Source: Aquipluma nitroreducens (GTDB taxonomy: Bacteria; Bacteroidota; Bacteroidia; Bacteroidales; Prolixibacteraceae). From it: a stretch of DNA of 64,000 bases. The DNA lies in contig NZ_AP018694.1 in NCBI RefSeq assembly GCF_009689585.1, forward strand, positions 1,116,001-1,180,000, read 5' to 3'. Position 1 is the first letter of the stretch. Every line of letters starts with the position of its first letter. Positions 16,862 to 25,836 of this stretch are shown here, piece after piece. The notes under the pieces were generated by a model. It was given only the letters and a program-made list of their open reading frames with translations. It was not told the origin of the DNA and ran no database searches. The translations under genes were made by a program, and so were the position numbers.

Positions 16862-18469
16862 ATGAAAAAGAAGTGGATACATATTTTGTTTTTGCTGATA
16901 CTGCTTTCAGCCTGTGATCAAAGCTTTATTGACCGGCCACAATTGGCAGTACAGACAGCAGACAATTTCTACAAAACTGAAAACGATGCAGTAGAAGCAG
17001 TTACTGCAGTTTATAACTATTTTCAGTCGTACGATTTTGAAGTGGAGAAATTTGAATTTGGCGATATTGCTTCAGACGATGCTGAAAAAGGCGGTGAATC
17101 AGATAATGACCGGCCTTTCGTAAAAGATCTCGAATATTTTAGAACCCGGTCTGACAACTTCTCATGCAGCGCAATGTGGAAGGTTTGTTACACCGCTATT
17201 TTTCAGGCAAATAATGCCATCACACACCTACCTGATATTACGATGAATGAAGCGCTTAAAGAGCGTTTGTTGGGCGAAGTCAGATTTATGAGGGCTCATT
17301 ATTATTTTTACCTGATCAATATTTTTGGTGATGTACCTCTTAGTATTAAAACTCCTACGGCCGATGAATATCGCCTTTCTAAATCAACCAAAGCCACCAT
17401 CTGGGATCAGATTGAAAAGGATCTAATTTATGCCCGGGACCATCTTCCTCAGAAATCGAAATATGCAAATGCTGATTTGGGACGGATTACAAAAGGAGCA
17501 GCGCAAGCACTTCTGGCAAATGCCTACCTCTTTCAGAAAAAATGGGCACTTGCTCAAAAAGAGGCAAAGGATATTATACTTTCCGGTGAATATCAGCTTG
17601 AACCCGAATTTCAGGATTTATTCCAGCTAAGAAAAACCGATTTTGGAGTAGAATCGGTGCTGGAAGTACCTCATATGACAACCAATACCGGTTGGGGCGA
17701 TGAAAATGAAGGTACTGTTGTTCCCGTATTTTGCCGAAGCCGTAATTCAGGCGGCTGGGGTTTTAATGCGCCTACCTACGATTTACTGGCCGAATTTGAA
17801 CCCGGCGATCCTCGTTTAGTGCACACATTTACGTTCGATGGTGATGATTTTAATGGAGAAATCCAGTTTAATCAATTTAGTCCGTCACATTTATGTTCCC
17901 GAAAAGTGTTTTTAACCCCTTTGGAACGGGTAGGTTTTGAGAATTCGGACGCTCCGCTTAATCTTAAAATAATCAGGTACGCTGAAGTATTGCTGATTCA
18001 TGCTGAAGCTGCCTGCGAAAATGGCGATCTTCCTGAAGCACTCTCATCTCTCAATCAAATACGGAAACGTGCCCGTCAAAGCAGCGCCATCGATAAAAAA
18101 GCAACCTTTAAAAATGTGAATAAGTACCAGGTTTCAAAAAATCAATATGAAGTTTACAAATTCCTGAATTACGATTACTGGGCAGCCAATAGCGACCACC
18201 AAAACCTGCTGCCAGACATCACAACAAATAATCAATCAACGCTTCGACAGGCCATCAGACACGAACGACGTGTTGAACTGGCAATGGAAAACAAACGGTT
18301 TTACGACATCATCAGATGGGGCGACCCTGAAACCCATTTTCATAATTTTGCTGAAAAATGGAAGACTGGCAAAGGCAGCCAATTCCGGAAAAACATCAAC
18401 GAAGTATTTCCGATCCCTCAGGATGAGCTTGATTTAAATCCAAGAATGACCCAAAATCCAGGTTATTAG
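16862..18469 (+). CDS. SusD/RagB-family nutrient-binding outer-membrane lipoprotein
   Basis: This 535-residue surface lipoprotein forms the lid of the SusC transporter and binds the substrate. Its lipobox is LLSACD, with the lipidated Cys at residue 18. TPR-like helices dominate. Family motifs are GEVRFMRAHYYFYLINIFGDVPL, of which RAHYYFYL is the core, AEVLLIHAEAACENG, and the late RHERRVELAMENKRFYDI. The end, NPRMTQNPGY, is typical of SusD. It starts 12 bases after susC. No glycoside hydrolase or peptidase follows in the operon, so the substrate cannot be guessed. Confidence 0.95.
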   Translation: MKKKWIHILFLLILLSACDQSFIDRPQLAVQTADNFYKTENDAVEAVTAVYNYFQSYDFEVEKFEFGDIASDDAEKGGESDNDRPFVKDLEYFRTRSDNFSCSAMWKVCYTAIFQANNAITHLPDITMNEALKERLLGEVRFMRAHYYFYLINIFGDVPLSIKTPTADEYRLSKSTKATIWDQIEKDLIYARDHLPQKSKYANADLGRITKGAAQALLANAYLFQKKWALAQKEAKDIILSGEYQLEPEFQDLFQLRKTDFGVESVLEVPHMTTNTGWGDENEGTVVPVFCRSRNSGGWGFNAPTYDLLAEFEPGDPRLVHTFTFDGDDFNGEIQFNQFSPSHLCSRKVFLTPLERVGFENSDAPLNLKIIRYAEVLLIHAEAACENGDLPEALSSLNQIRKRARQSSAIDKKATFKNVNKYQVSKNQYEVYKFLNYDYWAANSDHQNLLPDITTNNQSTLRQAIRHERRVELAMENKRFYDIIRWGDPETHFHNFAEKWKTGKGSQFRKNINEVFPIPQDELDLNPRMTQNPGY

Positions 18470-18472
18470 TAG

Positions 18473-19810
18473 CTAAAACAAATAGTTTAATCCGATATAC
18501 ATTCCTGAAGTTCCATCCTGCTTATTCGCTGCTACACCATAATCAACAGCGATTACAAAATTCTCATTCATTACAATCCTCAGACCTCCGCCATAAGATG
18601 TGTGCATTTTTTCAGCATCAATTTTGTTGTAGTCAGGATCTGAATTGGTGAACCCCGATGAACCGGCAAAACTGAATGTAACTGGAATTTTATTCGTTAC
18701 CTTACCAAAATCGAGGAAGGAATTTAACCCAATATAAAAATTGTTGTTGATCCAGTTAAAGCGAACCACTTTCCAGCGCATTTCAGCATTTCCGTACAAA
18801 AATCCATCGCCAACAACCCTATTGCGGAGAACACCACGAAGAGTCTTTCCTCCACCCAATCCTTCGGATAAAGCACCAGTCAAAACTGAGGTAATGACCT
18901 GCGACTGGTAATAAAAAGGGGTATGTCCTGCAACTGTTGTCTGATAAGCCAACCTATAAACAAATGAAAGATTTTTAGGAATAAGCGTGAAATACTGTCG
19001 ATGAATTAAACTGAGTTTCACAAAGGAGCTTTCTGCGCCTAGAAATGTCGGGGCTCCTTCCAGAACAGCTTCAGTCCAGATTCCCTTCATTGGATTTGGA
19101 CGGTTGTCCCGGCTATCAAATACAATTCCTCCTTTAATTGTTGGGACAAATCCGCCATTGGCTTCTTTTGTATTTATAATGCCCCATTGTTGATATTTTT
19201 CGAATAAACCATCAACAGCAGGCAAAACATCATTTCCCTTTTTCCCTTTGTTCAGCTTGTCCAAGTTTACACTTTTAATGGCGAAATTCTGAAGATTAAA
19301 ACCCGCAGCCCAACGAACATGATTGCCAGCAAGTTTTCCCTGAAGATCAACTTTGAACCTGAATAATTTTCGATCGTATTTGTAAAACATCCGGGTTTTA
19401 TAATCTGAAGCTTCGGTATCTACCCAATCGGCATTATAAACTGCATCATAACCATTAAATCCATAGAAATCGTAGGCCTGATCGGAAAGATAACTTAAGT
19501 CAACCGAAGTTTGCAATCCTTTGATCAATTGATCTGAATCGTAATAGAAACGGTTTATTCCACTGCCTTTTGTATATCGCGATACTTCAAAATAGAGCGA
19601 ATGATTGTATTTGGGGAATCGGGTTCCGTCTCCATAGTCATATAAATTAACCAACGCACCATACTGAAAACCCAAATCGGTATCAAACGTAATGGTGGGC
19701 AAACCACCGAAATTCCAGTTTTTTTTGATTAACTCATCCTTTTTTTCGGTTTGACCAAATACCGCCAACGAGAGAAAAAAGCATACTGTAGATAAGAGAT
19801 TTTTTTTCAT
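18473..19810 (-). CDS. BamA/TamA-like outer-membrane beta-barrel protein
   Basis: This 445-residue protein has a signal peptide over about 1-19 (ends VFGQ) and an Omp85/surface-antigen-type barrel without POTRA repeats. The N-terminal part (FGGLPTITFDTDLGFQYG) resembles small Bacteroidota BamA/TamA relatives. The C-terminal half has the barrel features GLGGGKTLRGVLRNRVVG, with the conserved RG turn, and SYGGGLRIVMNENFVIAVDYG. The likely place is the outer membrane; the role is unknown and may be transport of lipids or proteins. It is convergent with susD, the stops being only 3 bases apart, so no separate terminator fits between them. Confidence 0.8.
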   Translation of the reverse strand: MKKNLLSTVCFFLSLAVFGQTEKKDELIKKNWNFGGLPTITFDTDLGFQYGALVNLYDYGDGTRFPKYNHSLYFEVSRYTKGSGINRFYYDSDQLIKGLQTSVDLSYLSDQAYDFYGFNGYDAVYNADWVDTEASDYKTRMFYKYDRKLFRFKVDLQGKLAGNHVRWAAGFNLQNFAIKSVNLDKLNKGKKGNDVLPAVDGLFEKYQQWGIINTKEANGGFVPTIKGGIVFDSRDNRPNPMKGIWTEAVLEGAPTFLGAESSFVKLSLIHRQYFTLIPKNLSFVYRLAYQTTVAGHTPFYYQSQVITSVLTGALSEGLGGGKTLRGVLRNRVVGDGFLYGNAEMRWKVVRFNWINNNFYIGLNSFLDFGKVTNKIPVTFSFAGSSGFTNSDPDYNKIDAEKMHTSYGGGLRIVMNENFVIAVDYGVAANKQDGTSGMYIGLNYLF

Positions 19811-19959
19811 ATTAAGGATTTGATTGAAACGAAGATAGAAAAATTCAGTTAGTTCCTCCGATTCACTTTAAAAATTTGAATTCAGGTTTTTATTTTCTAT
19901 TTTCAACACCTTCGAAAGGTAATTAGCCCTAGACCTAAACCAACTGAAATTCAATAAAA

Positions 19960-22110
19960 TTGAAAAATACTTATATTTTATCAACCTTCCTTTTTTTGCT
20001 TTTGGCAGTGAACCATTCATTCGCCCAAATTTCTGCAAAAGCGATACGAGTTAGCACACCACCAAATATAGACGGACACATTAATGATGCGGTCTGGGAC
20101 GAAGCCTTTAAAATCGATCAGTTTGTTCAGCGCGAACCCAATCCTGGACAAGCAGTATCCGAAAAAACCATTGTTTCGGTTTGTTACGACAACAACTACC
20201 TGTATTTTGCTGTAAAATGTTACGATGATCCGAAGAAAATAACCGCCAAAGAAATGGCTCGCGATGTAAGTTTGGGGAATGACGACCGTGTTCAGATCAT
20301 TCTGGATACCTATCTCGATCACCGAAATGGCTATTGGTTTCAGATCGGGCCACGTGGATCCATCGGCGATGCACTCATCAGCGAAAACGGCGCGTCTATG
20401 AACAAGGAATGGGATGCCCTCTGGACCGGTAAATCGAGTATTAACAGCGAAGGATGGGAAGCCGAACTAGCCATTCCATTTAAGACCATAGGCTTCGATC
20501 CAAAAAAGACGGTTTGGGGCATGAAACTCATCCGCAACATCAAACGAAAGCTCGAAGCTTCGTACTGGCCGGTTGCCAACCTAAATACTTACCGTTTCCA
20601 GATTTCCGATTCAGGATTATTGGAAGGACTTGAAGGAATTACCCAAGGAATCGGACTCGATCTTTCGCCCTATGTAATCGGTGGAATGAATACCAAAAGA
20701 GGTGAGAAAGATAAATATCACTTCGATGGCGGACTGGATATGTTTTATCAGGTCACTCCCCAGTTAAAGGCATCTCTTTCTATTAATACCGATTTTGCTG
20801 AAACTGAAGTGGATGACCGGCAAATCAACCTCACCCGGTTCAGTTTGTATTTCCCCGAAAAACGCGACTTCTTTTTGGATGGCTCAAACTATTTCAAATT
20901 CGGAATTGAAGGCGACGATAACAATCCATACCGAAATTCGGTGTCGCCATATTTTTCCCGAAGGTTAGGTCTCGATGATGCCGGCAATATGATCCCGGTG
21001 AGATATGCCGCTAAAATTACCGGAACACAAAAGAGTTGGAATATTGGAATGATGTACGTTAGCGACGAGCGCAACTATGGAAACTCAAACCTTTCGGTTG
21101 GGCGGATCAGTCGTAATCTCGGAAGACAATCGTCAGTTGGAGTGATTGGAACATGGGGAAATGCGGTTTCGAACGCAGAAAACATGGTTGGTGGATTCGA
21201 TATGAAACTGGCAACTTCCAGATTTCAGAAAAATAAAAATTTGGCATTTACCATGTTCGGAATGCTTTCGCGGACTTCGGGAATAAATGATAAAAACTCA
21301 TCGTGGGGTGCCGACATTGCTTATCCAAATGACTTTCTGTATTTTAGCCTTGGTCATTATGAGGTAGGCGAAAATTTTGTTGCAGGCATTGGGTTTGTTC
21401 CCCGCAACAACATTAAAGCTTCGTACGGTAGCTTTTCATTAGGCCCAAGACCGGATAAATGGGGAATCCTTCAGGTTAAATCCGGAGTTGGATTTAATTA
21501 TCTGACAAACTTTAGCGATGTAATGGTTACACGCGAATTGAATATTTCGCCGCTCGGAATTCGGTTCAAATCGGGCGAAGAATTTTCATATTCAATCAAC
21601 CAGCAATACGAATTTCTGGCCAAAGACTTTTTGATTTACCCCGGATTCAGCATCCCTATGAATCAATATACCTTTTGGAGACAGAATATTCAACTCACAT
21701 CGGCAGGCGGAAGAAACCTGGCCGGAATTGCTAATTTTAGCACGGGCAATTTTTACAACGGACGGCGGCACGACATGAAACTAACAATTAATTACAAAGT
21801 AGCTGTGCCCCTGTATGTAGGCGGCAATTATACACAAAGTCATGTTTTTTTGCCTGAAGGAGACTTCACTGCTCGTATCTATCAAATGAACCTGAATATT
21901 TTGGTTAGCCCAACCGTAACACTTTACAATTATTTTCAGTACGACAACGCTTCCGAAAAAATGGGTTGGCAATCGCGGTTTCAATGGATACTGAAGCCCG
22001 GCAACGAAATTATTCTGGCATGGACATCGGGTTGGTCGCAACCTGGCAGTCAGTGGATAATGAACGATAGCGCTTTGCGCCTGAAACTGAAATACAACAT
22101 CAGGTTTTAA
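19960..22110 (+). CDS. DUF5916 outer-membrane protein with CBM9-like N-terminal domain
   Basis: This 716-residue protein starts from TTG at 19960, because an in-frame stop lies just upstream and no ATG precedes the signal peptide (ends SFAQ). The N-terminal family-9 carbohydrate-binding-like fold covers about 30-220 (PPNIDGHINDAVWDEA, YLYFAVKCYDDP). A DUF5916 region follows, with the conserved FPEKRDFFLDGSNYF near 305-320, and a beta-barrel ends in LKLKYNIRF. Such proteins occur widely in Bacteroidota as presumed outer-membrane barrels of unknown task. It is divergent from the BamA-like gene. Confidence 0.82.
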   Translation: MKNTYILSTFLFLLLAVNHSFAQISAKAIRVSTPPNIDGHINDAVWDEAFKIDQFVQREPNPGQAVSEKTIVSVCYDNNYLYFAVKCYDDPKKITAKEMARDVSLGNDDRVQIILDTYLDHRNGYWFQIGPRGSIGDALISENGASMNKEWDALWTGKSSINSEGWEAELAIPFKTIGFDPKKTVWGMKLIRNIKRKLEASYWPVANLNTYRFQISDSGLLEGLEGITQGIGLDLSPYVIGGMNTKRGEKDKYHFDGGLDMFYQVTPQLKASLSINTDFAETEVDDRQINLTRFSLYFPEKRDFFLDGSNYFKFGIEGDDNNPYRNSVSPYFSRRLGLDDAGNMIPVRYAAKITGTQKSWNIGMMYVSDERNYGNSNLSVGRISRNLGRQSSVGVIGTWGNAVSNAENMVGGFDMKLATSRFQKNKNLAFTMFGMLSRTSGINDKNSSWGADIAYPNDFLYFSLGHYEVGENFVAGIGFVPRNNIKASYGSFSLGPRPDKWGILQVKSGVGFNYLTNFSDVMVTRELNISPLGIRFKSGEEFSYSINQQYEFLAKDFLIYPGFSIPMNQYTFWRQNIQLTSAGGRNLAGIANFSTGNFYNGRRHDMKLTINYKVAVPLYVGGNYTQSHVFLPEGDFTARIYQMNLNILVSPTVTLYNYFQYDNASEKMGWQSRFQWILKPGNEIILAWTSGWSQPGSQWIMNDSALRLKLKYNIRF

Positions 22111-22114
22111 CCTT

Positions 22115-22843
22115 TCATATCCAGCCCCGCAATTTGTAATAACCCAATGCCGTCATTTCGCGGGCAATCAAAATTTCGTATTTCAGGTGGTTCCAGAATT
22201 GGTACCGTACAGAAGTATGGCTTCCAACATTAGGGATCAGTGTTTTATTGCCTCCCAATTCATCATCCTTAAAAAATAGGTCAGCCTCGAGCGCATTTTC
22301 GAAGGCGGGAAGTGCGTTGATCCTAATGAATCCCACTTTTTTGAAAACCAATACGGCACGTCGCATGTGCTCCGGAGAGGTGACCAGTAAAATCGCTTTA
22401 GATGTCATCTGTTCGCCATTGAGCTTTTGCATACAAAGAGCTTCCATGCGAGTATTGGTTCCGGTTTGCTCATAAAGAATTCGCTTAGGGTCAATTCCTT
22501 TACTGATGAGTTCGGCGGCTATCAATCGGGCAGTGCTTCTTATATCTGAGGTATCACCCGGACATGCAATCACAATACGACTATCCGGAGATTCTTGAGC
22601 AGCCTTAAACACAAAAAATGCACGCATCAGGTTCGATTCACTAGGCATTCCACCTCCGCTAAGCAACACAATAAAATCAGGCTTTTCGGTTATCTTCGAC
22701 TTGCTGGTACCCAACCAGTAATACCCCCAGAAAGGCAATGTTGTGAAACTAATAATCAAAGCAAGTAAAAACAACACTCCCAACCCAACAAATAAACTGC
22801 GAAACAAAAACAGGAACCGATGATGAATATTCTTTTCAGCCAT
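22115..22843 (-). CDS. YdcF/SanA-like DUF218 membrane protein
   Basis: Reading from the ATG at 22843 gives 242 residues. A longer frame to 22948 would add 35 residues before the membrane segment, which is less likely. One membrane helix lies at about 15-40 (LFVGLGVLFLLALIISF), followed by a DUF218 domain with DFIVLLSGGGMPSESNLMRA, EQTGTNTRMEAL and LLVTSPEHMRRAVLVFKK. Members such as SanA and ElyC affect the envelope barrier and peptidoglycan or lipid-carrier metabolism, but the biochemical activity is not known. It ends 5 bases from the convergent DUF5916 gene. Confidence 0.85.
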   Translation of the reverse strand: MAEKNIHHRFLFLFRSLFVGLGVLFLLALIISFTTLPFWGYYWLGTSKSKITEKPDFIVLLSGGGMPSESNLMRAFFVFKAAQESPDSRIVIACPGDTSDIRSTARLIAAELISKGIDPKRILYEQTGTNTRMEALCMQKLNGEQMTSKAILLVTSPEHMRRAVLVFKKVGFIRINALPAFENALEADLFFKDDELGGNKTLIPNVGSHTSVRYQFWNHLKYEILIAREMTALGYYKLRGWI

Positions 22844-23063
22844 TAGCGATTGTTCTGTAAAATCGAAAGATAGAAAAAATTTCAGGATTGTTTGCCCGTA
22901 AAACGGTCTCCTGAACACACTATTCACATTGCTAAATTTTACAAACAAAAACTTTCAATATGAATCTTTTGTAAAGATTTATAATCTATTTGATACATTT
23001 TAAACCACATTATGTATTTAATGGTAATTTGCACTAAAATTATTCGTTAGTAAATTAAAGAAT

Positions 23064-23306
23064 ATGAAACTAAGCGCAAGAAATCAATTGAAAGGTAAAG
23101 TCCTGAAAGTTGACGAAGGTCTAATTACTTCGAAAGTAGTACTCGATTTAGGGAATGGAAACATTATTTCAGCCATTATTTCGAAAGACGCAATTGCAGA
23201 TTTAGACCTAAAACCAGGTGATACTGCCTTCGCAATCATCAAATCAACCGAAGTGATCATCGGAACTCCGTGCGATTGCAACAGCGATAACTGCAAATGC
23301 CATTAA
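23064..23306 (+). CDS. Mop (molbindin/TOBE) protein with Cys-rich tail
   Basis: This 80-residue single Mop domain should bind molybdate oxyanions as an oligomer. The fold motifs are ARNQLKGKVLKVDEG at 5-19, SAIISKDAIADLDLKPGD at 36-53 and AIIKSTEVIIG at 57-67. After the domain comes an unusual tail, TPCDCNSDNCKCH, with Cys 70, 72, 77 and 79 and a terminal His, which looks like a metal- or thiol-active site. It heads the molybdate cluster and touches the ModE-like HTH gene, so it may serve as the sensor half of a split ModE. Confidence 0.85.
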   Translation: MKLSARNQLKGKVLKVDEGLITSKVVLDLGNGNIISAIISKDAIADLDLKPGDTAFAIIKSTEVIIGTPCDCNSDNCKCH

Positions 23307-23308
23307 TC

Positions 23309-23641
23309 ATGATCGAAGTTGAATGTCATATTTCAATTAAAAAAGACGGTGTTATGTTTTTAAATCCATTGAAAACCCAATTACTACAAGAGATTAAAAA
23401 GAGTGGCAGTTTAAGCGGAGCTGCAAAAGAAATGAATATCTCCTATCAGCACGTCTGGACCATGATTGATGAAATGAACCGGATAGCTCCGTCGCCATTG
23501 GTTCAAAAGCAACGCGGTGGATCCAATGGCGGTGGTACTGTCATTTCGGGCTATGGAGAACGAATGCTTCAGGAATACCTCATAATACAGGCTGAAATCA
23601 AAAAAGTAGTCGATCAGATCAACGTCGAAATCAACCTTTGA
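23309..23641 (+). CDS. ModE-like winged-helix regulator lacking Mop domains
   Basis: This short LysR-like/ModE N-terminal winged-helix protein has about 110 residues. The recognition region is LSGAAKEMNISYQHVWTMID, and the wing with GGSNGGGTVISGYGERML matches ModE-type regulators (SGxGxxLL). E. coli ModE adds two C-terminal Mop domains that sense molybdate; this one ends after the HTH and a short helix. The ATG at 23309 lies 2 bases after the Mop gene stop; an ATG at 23297 would overlap it by 10 bases. It probably controls the following mod genes. Confidence 0.88.
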   Translation: MIEVECHISIKKDGVMFLNPLKTQLLQEIKKSGSLSGAAKEMNISYQHVWTMIDEMNRIAPSPLVQKQRGGSNGGGTVISGYGERMLQEYLIIQAEIKKVVDQINVEINL

Positions 23642-23873
23642 TTTTTTTAAACATCGTTATCTAAATTTGTTTATATCGAAATCAGGATTATGGAATAAGG
23701 TATCAACCCATTTTCTACATTCATACTCCGTTTAAATGCTCAAATACAAAACCACAACCATCGATACCAAATTTCCGCAATACGCCTACGTTATGCTGAC
23801 CATCAAACCCAAGTTATATAAAAACCCCGGCTGTTGCTGAAAACAAATAATCCATTAATTTTAAAGCACGAAT

Positions 23874-24608
23874 ATGAAAAGAATATTAACAATTATAGCC
23901 CTATTTGTTGCCCTGGCAACCCAGGCCCAAACTGTAAAAGTTGCTGCCGCAGCTAATCTCCGGTTTGTTTTCGACGAAATTAAATCGAGCTACAGAAGTG
24001 TAAATCCGAAAGTCACGATTGCCCCAAACTTTGGTTCGTCGGGTGCATTGCTTCAACAAATTTTGAATGGCGCCGAATTCGACATTTTTATGGCTGCCGA
24101 CAATTCATTCCCGGTAAAATTGAGAGATCAGGGAGCAGCTTCGGGCGAAATAAAAACTTATGCGATGGGAAAACTCGTGCTGTGGAGCAATACCCTTGAT
24201 GTATCGAAAGGCTTGGAAATGCTGACTAATCCATCCGTAAAACGCATTGCTATTGCCAAGCCCGAATTGGCTCCCTATGGCGACCGTGCCATCAAAGTAT
24301 TAAAGTCATCAGGCTTGTACGAAAAAGTAAAAGAAAAAATTATTTATGCCGATAACATTTCGCAAACCGCGCAGTTTGCCCAAACCGGGAATGCCGAGAT
24401 CGGCTTTCTGGCCATGTCGTTAACGTTAACTCCTGAGATGAAAGGCTCTGTGTATGTTATCGATCCAAAATCGTATAAGCCCGTTGAGCAGGCGATGGTG
24501 CTGGTAAAAAGTTGGAAGACGAATCCCGAGGCAGCAAAATTCATGAAATTTGTTTTGAGCGACCAATGCAAACCAATTTTTGAAAAATACGGCTATATTG
24601 TGCCATAA
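23874..24608 (+). CDS. modA: Molybdate ABC transporter substrate-binding protein
   Basis: This periplasmic molybdate- or tungstate-binding protein of 244 residues has a signal peptide over about 1-19 (ends ATQA). ModA signatures are VAAAANLRFVFDEI, NFGSSGALLQQILNGAEFDIFM (core GSSGALLQQI), AKPELAPYGDRA and QTAQFAQTGNAEIGFLA. These correspond to the oxyanion-binding loops. It begins about 230 bases after the ModE-like gene. It feeds the ModB/ModC pair encoded downstream, with a TOBE protein gene between. Confidence 0.95.
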   Translation: MKRILTIIALFVALATQAQTVKVAAAANLRFVFDEIKSSYRSVNPKVTIAPNFGSSGALLQQILNGAEFDIFMAADNSFPVKLRDQGAASGEIKTYAMGKLVLWSNTLDVSKGLEMLTNPSVKRIAIAKPELAPYGDRAIKVLKSSGLYEKVKEKIIYADNISQTAQFAQTGNAEIGFLAMSLTLTPEMKGSVYVIDPKSYKPVEQAMVLVKSWKTNPEAAKFMKFVLSDQCKPIFEKYGYIVP

Positions 24609-24704
24609 ACAAGGCAAAAGGTAAAAGTCAAAAGTAGCAAACCAGAAATTTTTGACTTCCCTTTTTTATCCTTTTGCCTTTCACCTTTTAACTTTTGCCT
24701 TGAA
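24609..24704 (+). repeat. Low-complexity quasi-palindromic intergenic repeat
   Basis: AAGGCAAAAGGTAAAAGTC and related words on the left are complementary to CTTTTGCCTTTCACCTTTTA and TTTTGCCTTG on the right, forming an imperfect hairpin across the whole gap between modA and the TOBE gene. It may attenuate or stabilise the mRNA. Its function is unknown. Confidence 0.6.
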
Positions 24705-25109
24705 ATGAACAAATTACCGGGAAAGATAACCAAAGTACAGCAATCGGGAGCAATTCTTCTGGTTGACGTTGATGTGGATGGGCATGGTTTTTCGGCTTTG
24801 CTCATCGAATCGGCGACGCATCCGGAATGGCTGCAGACTGGCAATACCATTGACCTTGTGTTTAAAGAAACCGAAGTTACGTTGGCGAAGAATCTTTCAG
24901 GAATAATTAGCATGCGAAACCGGATGAAATGCACAGTTCAGCGCATAGAACAGGGCGAGTTGCTGAGCAAAATCAGCCTGAAATTTCAGGAATATATCGT
25001 TACCTCAGCCATCACTACCCGTGCTGTTGATTCGCTCCAATTGGCCATTGGCGATGAAGTGGAAGCGCTGGTAAAAGCCAACGAGGTTTCGTTAATGAAA
25101 AAGCAATAA
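24705..25109 (+). CDS. Tandem TOBE (di-Mop) molybdate-binding protein
   Basis: This 134-residue protein has two TOBE/Mop-like repeats, at about 3-65 (LPGKITKVQQSGAILLVDVD) and about 70-132 (NRMKCTVQRIEQGELLSKIS). There is no other domain and no signal peptide. It resembles the accessory half of ModC or ModE released as a separate protein and could buffer molybdate or regulate transport. It lies inside the mod cluster between modA and modB, which supports a role with molybdate. Confidence 0.8.
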   Translation: MNKLPGKITKVQQSGAILLVDVDVDGHGFSALLIESATHPEWLQTGNTIDLVFKETEVTLAKNLSGIISMRNRMKCTVQRIEQGELLSKISLKFQEYIVTSAITTRAVDSLQLAIGDEVEALVKANEVSLMKKQ

Positions 25110-25155
25110 TTCTCAGTGGTCAGTGAACTTATAATTTATAATTCATAACTCATAG

Positions 25156-25836
25156 ATGGATGCTCAATTTGCACAAACGCTTTGGATCACCTTAAAACTG
25201 GCAGTTTCGACGACAGTTATTTTGATCATCATTGGCTTGCCTTTTTCAGGATGGCTTGCCTATACGCGAATCAAAATAAAACCGTTGATCGAGGCGCTGG
25301 TGAGTATGCCCATGGTTCTTCCGCCTTCGGTAATTGGCTATTACATGCTGGTCATTTACAGTCCGCGCAATTGGTTTGGCGAATGGCTGGGGCAGATTTT
25401 CAATGTTCGGCTGGCCTTTTCGTTCGAAGGCGTTCTCATTGCATCGGTCATTTTCAGCTTGCCATTCATGATTCAGCCGTTGCAGAACGGTTTACGCTCG
25501 TTGCCCGACAGCTTGCGTGAAGCATCGTACACCCTCGGAAAATCAAAAGTGCGCACATTTTTCAAGGTTTTGCTGCCCAATATCAAACCATCAATAATTA
25601 CTGCGGTAGCTTTGACTTTTGCCCATAGCATTGGCGAATTCGGCGTTGTTCTGATGGTTGGCGGCAATATGCCGGGCGAAACGCGGGTGGCTTCCATCGC
25701 CATTTACGACGAAGTTCAGTCGCTCAATTTCGAGGCGGCCAACCGTTATGCCTTAATTTTATTCCTGATTTCGCTAATCCTGCTAACAACCATTTACAGT
25801 GTCAATAAAAAATACGATACATGGAAAATAGTGTAA
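25156..25836 (+). CDS. modB: Molybdate ABC transporter permease ModB
   Basis: This inner-membrane permease of 226 residues has about five to six membrane helices. It carries the EAA-type cytoplasmic loop (EASYTLGKSKVRTFFKVLLP) that couples to the ATPase. Other ModB features are PMVLPPSVIGYYML and AHSIGEFGVVLMVGGNMPGE. It moves molybdate delivered by ModA. The 3' end overlaps modC by 16 bases, indicating translational coupling. The preceding gap carries short TATAATTTATAATTCATAA-like words. Confidence 0.95.
   Translation: MDAQFAQTLWITLKLAVSTTVILIIIGLPFSGWLAYTRIKIKPLIEALVSMPMVLPPSVIGYYMLVIYSPRNWFGEWLGQIFNVRLAFSFEGVLIASVIFSLPFMIQPLQNGLRSLPDSLREASYTLGKSKVRTFFKVLLPNIKPSIITAVALTFAHSIGEFGVVLMVGGNMPGETRVASIAIYDEVQSLNFEAANRYALILFLISLILLTTIYSVNKKYDTWKIV

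Noticed and set aside
23736-23840. 34-codon frame between the ModE-like gene and modA
   Set aside because: It is short, has no family match that I can recognise and no supporting start context. It could be real but cannot be supported from sequence.
23642-23873. Possible molybdenum-cofactor riboswitch before modA
   Set aside because: I could not find the conserved Moco core or a stable multi-stem fold by eye; the ModE-like regulator is a simpler explanation.
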